47,717 nt of DNA from an uncultured Succinatimonas sp. (GTDB lineage Bacteria > Pseudomonadota > Gammaproteobacteria > Enterobacterales > Succinivibrionaceae), in contig ONFP01000023.1 of assembly GCA_900317105.1 (NCBI GenBank), positions 1 through 47,717 of the forward strand, given 5' to 3'. The notes under the pieces were generated by a model that was not told the DNA's origin, ran no database searches, and saw only the letters and a list, made by a program, of their open reading frames with translations. Positions 9,401-17,500 of this stretch are shown here, piece by piece. A program made the position numbers and the translations under genes. Position 1 is the first letter of the stretch, and the number at the start of each line of letters is the position of its first letter.

Positions 9401-10748
9401 TAATTCTAATTTTGAATCAGCTGTAATTTCCAAGTATCAGACTCAATATAATTATGCTGTAGCGAATGGAGATGAAGCAAAATATACAACTGAGTGGAGT
9501 GATGCAAATGATAATCAGTTACTGGGTATTATTACCTCAAATTATTCAGGTATTACCTCAACTGATTCATCAGATTTTAAAACTATAAAGGCTTTTATTA
9601 AGAGTTTCTTAGCCAATCATCCAAATCTTAATGCTAAATATTCGGAAGGATTCGCGGAACAGCTTGTAAGCGCACTAAAAACTTTCCAGGAGGGAAATGG
9701 TTTTTCAAATCTATCTCTTGCAGATGTCATAACTTTATTCCAGAGTTCTCTTGATGCCTCTGAAATGAATTTAACAACAGAGGAAGGTGTTGCAAAACTA
9801 AAGGCATTCTTTGCTAAATTCGGTGACCTTGGAAAAACTATGTACGCTGTAAATCAGTATTCTGAGGCAACATCTGTCATGTCCAACGCAAAGGTAAACA
9901 GAGGTTCTGGTGTAGGATTTGACCTTGGTTTGTCGGGTGATGACTACAGAGTCAACATGGGTGTAACTCCTGTTGGAAAAGACGGAACCACCCTGACCGG
10001 AGGAATATTCTACAGATATCCTGTATCAATGCATGGAGAAATGAGATTCAATCTGTCGCGTACAGCAGTCAAAGACTCACTGCTGTCATACTATGGTTAT
10101 AAGGATATTATGTCCGGAACCTACTGGGGTGGTGTAACCAAGAACGGAGGTAAAATTGAATACGGTTATGATGATGGATTCTTAGGTGGTTACCTTGGAG
10201 GTTCATATTATAACTATAGAGGTAAAAACGTTCTATCTAACTCAAGTTTCGGTTTAAATACAGGATTATATGTTCATCCTATAAAGCCAACCATGTACCA
10301 GGATTTAACTGTTGGTATCGATTTAAATTACGAGAACTTCAAACATAACGAAAACAACTTTACCTTTGGTCACGGCGGATATTTCTCACCTCAAAAATAC
10401 TTTGTGGCTTCAATTCCTGTTAGATACAGGAAAAAGACTGAGAATATGATATTAACCTCAGAAGTATCTCTGGGCTATCAGAACTATCACTTAAACGAGG
10501 AAGATTACTTCCCAACAAATTCTGCATATCAGAGTGCTGCGGAGTACCTTGCAGGCTTTGGCTTTATCAAGAAAGCAAAACATGACGCCAAGGACGAAAG
10601 CGGTATTGGTGGCTCAGCAAAGGTTGTCCTCGATTACTACCTGCTTGACGACCTGATGGTCGGAGGCTCAATCGGATACAATACCTTTGGCGAATACAAG
10701 GAAATGTCTGAAATGCTGTACATCAAGTCTGTTCTTGGAGGTATGTAA
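6435..10748 (+). CDS. bcsC: BcsC, TPR scaffold and outer-membrane cellulose export channel
   Basis: BcsC carries the glucan across the periplasm and outer membrane. The 1437-residue product starts with a signal peptide (to about residue 26, AAYAAND). A long array of TPR helices follows, with typical repeats such as LNRNPNNQNALEALGYIYL, to about residue 840. The C-terminal barrel domain starts near residue 905 (ISVGVNTRQKRGEAGLSK) and carries family signatures: DSLLSYYGYKD, GTYWGGVTKNGG and FGHGGYFSPQKYF. Between about residues 955 and 1150 there is a Ser/Asn/Thr-rich, AT-rich segment that appears much longer than the linker usually found there. The start at 6435 has an upstream AGGG. The gene lies 18 bases after bcsB and 2 bases before bcsD. 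Confidence 0.95.
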   Translation: MKNSNFNKSILAIVLAQLLIPAAYAANDGSGMSSGANSNYAQGTGNSGNLTENLFNQAKFWHDKFQHQKAAQALNRILLTDPNNEEALYYMSLWASEINQSKTAKTYKDRLAKANPNSSYLEQLNRAQNMSNLSAEQLNHARSLSQSGNISGAIAEYRKMFSGNVPPSSLVSEYYLTMAGDKVYYDKAVNDLVTYIRNNPNDVNAQVTYGKILTYRKATLRKGIELLEFYSNRSQDADKALHQALLWLTPTTADEEIYKRYAARHGNNSDVIKHYEETIIGSLTEKAYSKRASDKKGSIEEFEKILNRNPNNQNALEALGYIYLEDKDYSKASDYLQRAADQGGSKAAKLGHDALMARANFNLSLNNYAQANAIIDEVLASTPNDKDALFIKANINLKQKNLPAAEKALTDILAQDPSNEGAIESLYYLYRNAGNQTKAKELLDQAPLMLRDKILKATTVKPYVDPVPGIRRNAENLAQSGNIEGAVDVLNAGVNKYPKSTWLHYDLAKYLTKQGYSAGANSHIQYLIRQGASNEDLYAGAMLLNEQKQYAMALNAISRAGASNHKARALKEEILRNRTFSEVELYLQQGNPQAALNTLQSMNISPATLKTSQLGHLAYLYLKCGQKDRALDLANQAMLRSQDPTAGIDDYADIVTVYTETGNYDKAREITNNMSILANSSAKAIDDLSVGDSIRKADALRELKRHADAYDTLYPLIQANPDSPALNMAMARLYQDNGMYDEAYTIYENVLRTDPNSQDALKGAINAAMANKEYETATQLAQRLAPSDDPQTLTLMARVDNENKNYEGALAKLKRARTLLDGRYEILPDSHLSTSMSAPANTIVHQPGNPFSNRKSSLSTVSQPDKVVLPWTVGGSATKTAVNMTPKDRKKSLDEVNFMIRELQDKLATTISVGVNTRQKRGEAGLSKVNSLEVPVTFSTPVFDSAKLDLTITPNTMYAGNVSSQSSEKWGTNALNIGVQNLSYRVNSINSNFESAVISKYQTQYNYAVANGDEAKYTTEWSDANDNQLLGIITSNYSGITSTDSSDFKTIKAFIKSFLANHPNLNAKYSEGFAEQLVSALKTFQEGNGFSNLSLADVITLFQSSLDASEMNLTTEEGVAKLKAFFAKFGDLGKTMYAVNQYSEATSVMSNAKVNRGSGVGFDLGLSGDDYRVNMGVTPVGKDGTTLTGGIFYRYPVSMHGEMRFNLSRTAVKDSLLSYYGYKDIMSGTYWGGVTKNGGKIEYGYDDGFLGGYLGGSYYNYRGKNVLSNSSFGLNTGLYVHPIKPTMYQDLTVGIDLNYENFKHNENNFTFGHGGYFSPQKYFVASIPVRYRKKTENMILTSEVSLGYQNYHLNEEDYFPTNSAYQSAAEYLAGFGFIKKAKHDAKDESGIGGSAKVVLDYYLLDDLMVGGSIGYNTFGEYKEMSEMLYIKSVLGGM

Positions 10749-10750
10749 GA

Positions 10751-11206
10751 ATGAAAAGCTATTTCTCTACCTCATATAAGCAGGATGTTAACGGCTACGT
10801 GGAAATTCTGGTGCAGATCATCAAAATGATGAATATGAATGCCAGCAATTCCGAAGTAAATGACTTTCTATTTGAAGTTGGAGTGAACCTTGCAAATCAG
10901 CACTCCGTAAAGGCTGCAGACACACTATCTGCTCTCCATGTCGAGATAAACGAGATCCTCTCAAAGCTTGGATTTGGTGTCTGTCAGATCGAGGATGCTA
11001 ACAATCGTGTTATTATTAAGCATCATGATCTTCCTGTAATTGAAGACAGGGAGTTCAAGGATAAGTGGCTACAGTATTTCAGTGTGATTATGTGCGGGCT
11101 GTATAACTGCTGGTTCCGACAGACAGGTGCACCAGCAGAGCTTATCTGCCGTATCAAGGAAATCATTTCCCCTTGTGATGCTGTATTCGAGTTTAAACGA
11201 GCATAA
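10751..11206 (+). CDS. bcsD: BcsD, cellulose-crystallising periplasmic subunit
   Basis: This is a 151-residue protein without a signal peptide, close in size to the 156-residue Komagataeibacter BcsD. In that organism BcsD forms an octameric ring that organises nascent glucan chains into crystalline ribbon. Matching blocks are LSKLGFGVCQIE, VIIKHHDLP, and W..YFSVIMCGLYNCWF, which align with the LIGWG, LRIVHENLP and LEGLYGRW blocks of the family. Presence of bcsD is the hallmark of type I cellulose operons. It starts 2 bases after the bcsC stop, which implies coupled translation. Confidence 0.85.
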   Translation: MKSYFSTSYKQDVNGYVEILVQIIKMMNMNASNSEVNDFLFEVGVNLANQHSVKAADTLSALHVEINEILSKLGFGVCQIEDANNRVIIKHHDLPVIEDREFKDKWLQYFSVIMCGLYNCWFRQTGAPAELICRIKEIISPCDAVFEFKRA

Positions 11207-11223
11207 ACATAGGCAGGCGATCT

Positions 11224-12240
11224 ATGAAGATTAAAGAGCTTTTAAAAAAATCCATTACAGCAGCATTTGTGCTTTTATCACTGACATCTACAGCCTTTGC
11301 TTCTGCCTGGGATGACTATAAACAGAGATATCTTTCAGCTGACGGCTCTATCATAGATACCGGAAATAACAGAATTTCCCATACCGAAGGTCAGAGCTAC
11401 GGTCTGCTTTTTTCTCTGTATTATGATGATCAGGAAAGCTTCTCTAAGATTTTAAACTGGACTGATAACAATCTTTTCAATCAGGAAAAAGGTCTTTATA
11501 TCTGGGCTTATAAAAGACATGAGAATGATCCACTAACAGATAAAAACAATGCTACAGACGGTGATCTGATGATTGCCTGGGTGCTGCTTGAAGCTGGTAA
11601 GAAGTGGAATAAGCCAGAGTACAGAAAAAAAGGAGAAAAACTTCTTTCTGTAATTCAGAACACACTGATTATAGACTTTGCTAAAAGACCGGTATTACTG
11701 CCAGGACTTGTAAGTTTTCTTGAGAACAGCCGTATCACTATAAACCCTTCCTACTATATCTATCCAGCATTAAAAGCTGTAAACAAACACACCTATCAGA
11801 AAAAATGGAAACAGCTTGCGGATGAGGGAAAAAAACTGATTACTGCAGTTGAAGACAGAAAAGTTCCAATCACTCCTGACTGGATTACTCTGGATCTCAA
11901 CGGAAAAGTTCAGGTTTCAGACAGATGGCCTGCACGATCAAGCTATGATGCCATCAGAGTTCCTCTCTATCTTTACTGGGAGGATGAGAATGCGCCAGAA
12001 CTTGCTGAGTGGAAAAAGTGGTTTTCCTATTTCCCTGCTAACAGTACTCCTGCCTACGTGGATGTACTCTCAGGAGAAAAAGCTAATTACAACATGAGTT
12101 CAGGACTTCTGAACGTCAGAAAGCTGGTTTTAGGAGAAAGCGTTTCTGAGCCAGTTTTCACCGACAAGGATGACTATTACAACGCAAGTCTGTCCATGCT
12201 TGCATATTTAGCTTACAATCATGCCTTCTCACAAAAATAA
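11224..12240 (+). CDS. bcsZ: BcsZ, periplasmic family 8 endo-beta-1,4-glucanase
   Basis: BcsZ is the cellulase that trims glucan during export. It has 338 residues with a signal peptide to about residue 27 (TAFASAWDD). The mature enzyme starts with the W-D-x-Y-K pattern of GH8 cellulases. The catalytic acid is expected at E55 in SHTEGQSYGL, and an essential aspartate lies in ATDGDLMIAW (D112/D114). The length is close to E. coli BcsZ (368). It is the last gene of the operon; a hairpin terminator follows within 10 bases of its stop. Confidence 0.93.
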   Translation: MKIKELLKKSITAAFVLLSLTSTAFASAWDDYKQRYLSADGSIIDTGNNRISHTEGQSYGLLFSLYYDDQESFSKILNWTDNNLFNQEKGLYIWAYKRHENDPLTDKNNATDGDLMIAWVLLEAGKKWNKPEYRKKGEKLLSVIQNTLIIDFAKRPVLLPGLVSFLENSRITINPSYYIYPALKAVNKHTYQKKWKQLADEGKKLITAVEDRKVPITPDWITLDLNGKVQVSDRWPARSSYDAIRVPLYLYWEDENAPELAEWKKWFSYFPANSTPAYVDVLSGEKANYNMSSGLLNVRKLVLGESVSEPVFTDKDDYYNASLSMLAYLAYNHAFSQK

Positions 12241-12248
12241 TCATGACT

Positions 12249-12274
12249 AAAGCACGAATATCTTTTCGTGCTTT
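12249..12274 (+). terminator. Hairpin terminator after bcsZ
   Basis: A perfect 10-bp stem (AAAGCACGAA with TTCGTGCTTT) encloses a 6-base loop directly downstream of bcsZ. The T run is only the TTT inside the stem followed by GTATAT, so termination may be partial. It separates the cellulose operon from the polyphosphate kinase gene. Confidence 0.65.
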
Positions 12275-12324
12275 GTATATGTTCATGATGCACAACTGAG
12301 ATTTTAGGCTAAGAACCTTTTAAT

Positions 12325-12354
12325 TTGTTCATTATCCCGGATCTTTCCTATACT
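12325..12354 (+). promoter_or_regulatory. Candidate sigma-70 promoter of ppk2
   Basis: TTGTTC (12325-12330) and TATACT (12349-12354) are separated by 18 bp. The -10 box matches 5 of 6 consensus bases, the -35 box only 3. The gene start lies 26 bases downstream of the -10 box. Confidence 0.45.
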
Positions 12355-12380
12355 TGAGATAGAGTTATAGGAGAGCTGCT

Positions 12381-13298
12381 ATGAAAATCTCACTTGAGTC
12401 CTATCTTGTAAAAGACAAAATTTCTCTAGCTGATATCAGCACCAAAGCTGATCCAAAAGTTAAAAGAGATGAGGTTGAATCATCCTTATTCCCACAGATA
12501 ACCCAGGAAATCTGTACGCTGCAGGAAAAACTCTGGGCCGAGAATAAACATGGCCTGATTATTCTTTTCCAGGGAATGGATGCAGCAGGAAAGGATAGTG
12601 CTGTTAAAAGAGTATTCTCTGAAGTAAATCCTGCCGGACTATCCATTGTTTCCTTCAAAGCACCTTCCGAAGAAGAGCTTGATCATGATTACTTATGGAG
12701 AATCAACAGAGCCCTTCCGCCTCGCGGAGTAATAGGAATCTTCAACCGTTCTCATTATGAGGATGTGGTAACGGTAAGATTGCATGATCTGATCAAAAAT
12801 GGACCTCTTCCTGACGAAATTAAAAACGACTCTGATATCTGGAAGGACAGATACGACCAGATATGTAACTGGGAGAAATATCTTTATCAGAACGGCTTTC
12901 ATATGATTAAGATTTTTCTTCATGTCTCAAAGGATGAACAGCGAAAACGTCTGGCAGAGAGACTCATTAATCCTGATAAGCATTACAAATTTGATCTTGG
13001 TGATATCAGAGAACGCCAGTACTGGGATCGATATCAGGATTTATACAGTGATATGCTGTATCGATCATCTACCAAATATGCCCCATGGTATGTACTTCCT
13101 GCAGATAACAAATGGTTTACAAGATTACTGATAGCAATGCTGGTACGGGATACTCTGAGAGCAATTGATCCGCAGTTTCCGGAATTATCTGATGATGTCA
13201 AAAGCCAGATTCATACAGTCAAATCTCTATTTGAAGATGTTGACATGAAGGATTTTGGAGATGCAATTTTAAAGCTCTCTAAGTCAAAGAAAAAGTAA
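12381..13298 (+). CDS. ppk2: PPK2-family polyphosphate kinase / polyphosphate:nucleotide phosphotransferase
   Basis: PPK2 enzymes transfer phosphate between polyphosphate and nucleoside mono- or diphosphates in the cytosol. The 305-residue protein has one PPK2 domain: Walker A GMDAAGKDS (65-73), Walker B region GVIGIFNRSHYEDV (116-129), and the lid segment ending in APWYVLPADNKWF with the following R-rich helix. Length and the DHDYLWR block fit the single-domain subfamily. Whether it prefers AMP, ADP or both cannot be read from the sequence. A clear AGGAG lies 7 bases before the ATG. It is flanked by hairpins on both sides, so it is probably monocistronic. Confidence 0.92.
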   Translation: MKISLESYLVKDKISLADISTKADPKVKRDEVESSLFPQITQEICTLQEKLWAENKHGLIILFQGMDAAGKDSAVKRVFSEVNPAGLSIVSFKAPSEEELDHDYLWRINRALPPRGVIGIFNRSHYEDVVTVRLHDLIKNGPLPDEIKNDSDIWKDRYDQICNWEKYLYQNGFHMIKIFLHVSKDEQRKRLAERLINPDKHYKFDLGDIRERQYWDRYQDLYSDMLYRSSTKYAPWYVLPADNKWFTRLLIAMLVRDTLRAIDPQFPELSDDVKSQIHTVKSLFEDVDMKDFGDAILKLSKSKKK

Positions 13299-13374
13299 AG
13301 CTCTCCAATTTTTACAGTTGTAATTGCTTTTCCTTGTACGAGAAAGGTTATCTTTTTCACAAAATCATCAGATC

Positions 13375-13403
13375 AAAGGCTCGAATACCAATTTCGAGCT
13401 TTA
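13375..13403. terminator. Hairpin terminator downstream of ppk2
   Basis: AAAGGCTCGAA pairs with TTCGAGCTTT (one bulged G), and a run of A follows. The arm sequence resembles the hairpin after bcsZ. It lies about 75 bases after the ppk2 stop. The T run on the plus strand is short (TTT), so strength is uncertain. Confidence 0.5.
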
Positions 13404-13487
13404 AAAAAATCTCTTTATATTCCATACTTTATATATAACATATATGAAGATATATCTCATCAGTAAGGATGTATCGGAGGAGTTTTT

Positions 13488-14330
13488 ATGATTAAGGTTA
13501 GCTACGGTTCAAAAAGTCTGGAGAGTCTGAATCGCAATAAAAATGGAAACAGTAAAAAACAGAAAAAAGACCCTCATCAGGAAAAGATGACTAACATGAT
13601 ACATTCCATAATGGGTGATTTAGAAAGTGTCATCAGAAAAGGAATTGAACAGCAGAAAGCGGGGACAAGAAATATGAATGAAGTATTAGAATCTGTTGAA
13701 GGACTGTTTGGAATAAAAGCAAAAGAAGAATCTGATAATACCTTCTCTATTGACGGTACTGTTTTTACAGCTGAAGAGCTTCAGAAGGCTGTGGGAGTAA
13801 TAAAAGGAGTAGAAGGAGAAATATCCGCTCACATCACCGAGTCAAAGCTCCTTGATTACATCAATTACGCCCATTTTGAGATTGCTCGAAATGTCGTTGG
13901 CAAATACGCAAAGAAGAATCTGAATATCCAGCAGGGAGAACTTGTCAACAAGGCCTTAAACAGCTTTATTAACAAAGCTCAGGAGGTTCACGACACCATC
14001 ATCGAGCGTATTTTTGAGAAAACTCAGGATAAATACTACGGCTACAAGGTTACTGATACTGGCGTAAATGATGATCTTGCAACAGTAACAGGAGATAAAG
14101 TAGTTGCTTCTAATCAGGACCTGATAAACAGGATCACTTCCCTTTTCAGTACAGCGGATTTCTCAGACTCAGCAGCTGTTTCCAAGGTTATAAAAGATTT
14201 CAAGGAAATGGTAATTCCTGCCTATAAGGAAGTCACTGAAGATACCGAAAAACTTGAAGACAAGCTTAGCTATGATGAGTTAAGTTTAACCAAGACAATA
14301 AAAAACTTTATGAATCACGCATCTGACTGA
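13488..14330 (+). CDS. Conserved-looking soluble protein of unknown function, 280 aa
   Basis: I do not recognise this protein. It has no signal peptide and no membrane helix. The first 35 residues are Lys/Asn/Gln-rich and polar (SKSLESLNRNKNGNSKKQKK), typical of a flexible leader, and the rest is predicted helical by eye with regular charged heptads, for example around EKMTNMIHSIMGDLESVIRK and YKEVTEDTEKLEDKLSYDEL. A strong GGAGGAG lies 5 bases before the ATG and a good terminator follows the stop, so it is a real, monocistronic gene. A polar N-terminus plus helical body resembles proteins secreted by type III systems, and such a system is hinted at by the chaperone genes at 19.3 and 23 kb, but nothing specific supports this. 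Confidence 0.75.
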   Translation: MIKVSYGSKSLESLNRNKNGNSKKQKKDPHQEKMTNMIHSIMGDLESVIRKGIEQQKAGTRNMNEVLESVEGLFGIKAKEESDNTFSIDGTVFTAEELQKAVGVIKGVEGEISAHITESKLLDYINYAHFEIARNVVGKYAKKNLNIQQGELVNKALNSFINKAQEVHDTIIERIFEKTQDKYYGYKVTDTGVNDDLATVTGDKVVASNQDLINRITSLFSTADFSDSAAVSKVIKDFKEMVIPAYKEVTEDTEKLEDKLSYDELSLTKTIKNFMNHASD

Positions 14331-14363
14331 GCCTAGTCAGAAATAGCAGAATTTTTATATAGA

Positions 14364-14409
14364 AAAGCGGCTCACAACATTCTTTTCAGAAGTTTGTGAG
14401 CCTTTTTTT
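14364..14409. terminator. Bidirectional terminator between convergent genes
   Basis: GGCTCACAA (14369-14377) pairs with TTGTGAGCC (14394-14402), followed by seven T on the plus strand and preceded by AAAA, which gives a short T run on the minus strand. It lies between the 280-residue gene (plus) and the large GGDEF/EAL gene (minus) and can serve both. Confidence 0.8.
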
Positions 14410-14509
14410 GTCTGATATTCAAAATGTCTATTTTCTTCAGATTATAACTGCAGAAAACCTTTCTGATTATCTTTACACGAGCTTATTTTCTGCCGTTATA
14501 AAGATATAA

Positions 14510-17500
14510 TTACTCTCTTTGTCTTCTGTCGTGATTACTATAGTATTCAGACTTAGCTGCATACATTTTTCTATCAGCACTTTTAAGTGATTCATCAAGC
14601 TTTCGAGAATCGTCGCACCATTCAAACCCGATAGATAAGGATACGCTATTTCCAATCTTAGAGGCCTCAAGAAGATTATCACGAATCGATTCAAATGAAC
14701 CTATAGAAATATTCGGAATAATAGCGATAAATTCATCGCCTCCATTTCTATAGACATTATTTTCTCCGCAGAATCTGAAAAGCAGATTTGCTGCTCCACG
14801 AATTGCCTCATCGCCAGAAGCGTGGCCATGATTATCATTAATAAGCTTAAGTCCATTAAGATCAGCAAAGACAATTCCAAGCTTAGATGACACCTTCTTA
14901 AGTTCAGCAATTCTTTCAAACAGAGCATTACGGCTACCAGCTCCAGTAAGTGAATCATGTGAACTTAATCGTTCTAGTTTTTCAAGAGAAAGGCTTAAAG
15001 CCATTCGATCTGCAATGAAGTAGGAAACTGTTTCCAATAGTCGTCTGGTATCGACCAGTTCATCTGCACGATAGTTCTCTGCTACAAGATAGCCTGAAAG
15101 TTTACCGTCGTTATAAAGAGGTGCTGCAATAAAGTTATTGATCTTAAGCTTCTTTAGGAAAGCATAGAGTTTTGGACTGAATTCAGCAACCACTTCAGTA
15201 TCATGAACCACAATACTGGATTCATTAAACAGTATCTTCTCCCAGTAGCTGATGGCATGATAATCAAATTTTCTGCGGGAGAATATGTTTGATTCAATAC
15301 CTCGTCGACACCATTCAAGAGTTCTTGAAACCACCCATCCATCGATATCAAAAATAAACAACCTATCAGGATGGATAACCCTGCCAAGACATTCAAAGGA
15401 CTTGGTTATGCCAACTTTTATGTTAGTCTCACTGTTTAAGATTCTTGCAATTCTGATAATACAATCATCCGTGGTCTTGCCGCGAGTAAGTCTGTCGTAA
15501 TTTTTCTTATCTTCATCAATAATGGTAAACATTACTGCACAGCAGCCTGGTTTTGATGCAGGTGAACAGTAGAACTGCAGCCAGTGATGAACTGTATCTG
15601 AGAATACTCTGCCAGAAGCTATTTCTCCCAAGCTGGCTCGCTTGGTGAACTGTATCCACTGAACATCAGCAGTAGGAAAATTTTCTCTGTAGGTATGCCC
15701 CTTCAGCTCTTCCATTGTTTTTCCTGCAATTTCACAGTATTTGCTGTTTACATACATATACTGCAGGTCAATAACTCTATCTTCTTCGATAATTGGATGA
15801 ACCAGAGCATAAGGAAGAGGTAAATCAGCATGAAGATCAAATTGAGAAATGTTCTTTAAGGAGGATCTTCCCTGACTTGATCTCATGCGTTTGGAGGCTA
15901 GTTCCAGTACCTTCTGTGAATTTGAAGCTTCAGAGCCCTTAGCAATACCCAGATCTGCCGTCAAAGAGCATTTATGAGAATCTACTTTTCGAATCTTACT
16001 GATTTCATCTTTAAGCTTCTGTAGAAGTTTTGAAAGTCTGTCATAGCTGTCACGGTAACAGATGATAAATCTGCCAGACTGAAGTCGTCCCAAAGAAGTC
16101 ATAGGCGTGAATACAGATTTAATTTTTTCAGCAATTTTCTTTAAGACCTTCTCTGAAAAAGCCAGACCGAATTCCCGTCTTAGCATTGTAACCGCAGTAA
16201 CCTCGCAGAGAATTATGGTATAGTCACGGTTGTGATCACGAAGCTCATTCTCCATTCCAAACAGAGCAAGCAGAATACCTCTGGAATTCATAAAACCGGT
16301 TGCCGGATCAATAAATCTTGAATCCTGAACAGAATCATTATTCTCTTTCTCGGATAGATCAATGAAATACCCCATCAGCCCGACAATTTTACCTTTTTTG
16401 TAGATTGGGAACTTTGTTGAGGAAATAGGTTTCAATACACCATCTACAATACATTCTCCATCTGAATTTCGGATAATCTGGCCCTTTTTTAGAACATTCA
16501 GCTCACCCTGTCTGTATGGAGCATTATTGGTATGCCAGCCTATCTCTTCATCGTTTTTACCCTTAATCTCGTCAAAGGATTTGATATTGAAGTAATCAAG
16601 GAAAGATTTGCTTACGCCTACAAAACGACGCTGAGCGTCTTTCCAGAAAAACTTCACATGGCTCTGTTCCATCATGGTTCGCCATAAAAGAGCATCCTTA
16701 GCAACAGAAGCTCCAGAGGATGAATTATTATCAAAGCCAAAATAACGGTTTACAGTCGAAACAATATCCTCCTGATACCCCATGGAAGAAGCCTTGATAC
16801 AGACAAACATCTCCTTGTTATCTGTTTCAGGTACAGTGACAATAATGAAATCTTTCCATTCATAGTTACCATCAGCCTTTTTAATTCTGAAAGAATCCTC
16901 ATAGAAGCCACGATTATATTTATTGATTCTCTCTACCAGATAATCCTTAGTCGTAAATTGACGATAGCGCTCAAGATCATCAGGATAAATATGTCGGACT
17001 GAATAGTTGGAGTAAAACTGCTTTAAGCCATAAAGAACATCTCCACTTTTCTCAGAAGGAATGTCACTGAAGAGCACTGTTCTTGAATCAGTATTCATAT
17101 TCACAAGGTAAATACTGTCAAAGACGGAAATGATATTTCTAAGAGTATTGTCAAGCAGCTTATTCTGATTCATTGCAAAATCATAGTTAACTGCATCTAT
17201 ATGGGCTAACAGCAGAGAGTAGTTACGGTTTTTTACTACCTGCTCAAAGGAAAACAGATAATAACGACCTCTGTCCACAAAAATCATCTTCTCCTCATCC
17301 CCATTGACAATTACTCTTTTGGCAAGGTTTCTGAATTTTCTACTTAAAACAGAATCAGAGGAGTTCATGTTTATTCTAATGGCATCAGAATCGGAAATCT
17401 TATCTGACGTGATAATATCCCTGTAGGCGTCATTCTCTCGCAAAAGCACAAATTTCTTGTCCTTACCATAAAGAAACAGTGCAGTAGGCATATTATCTGA

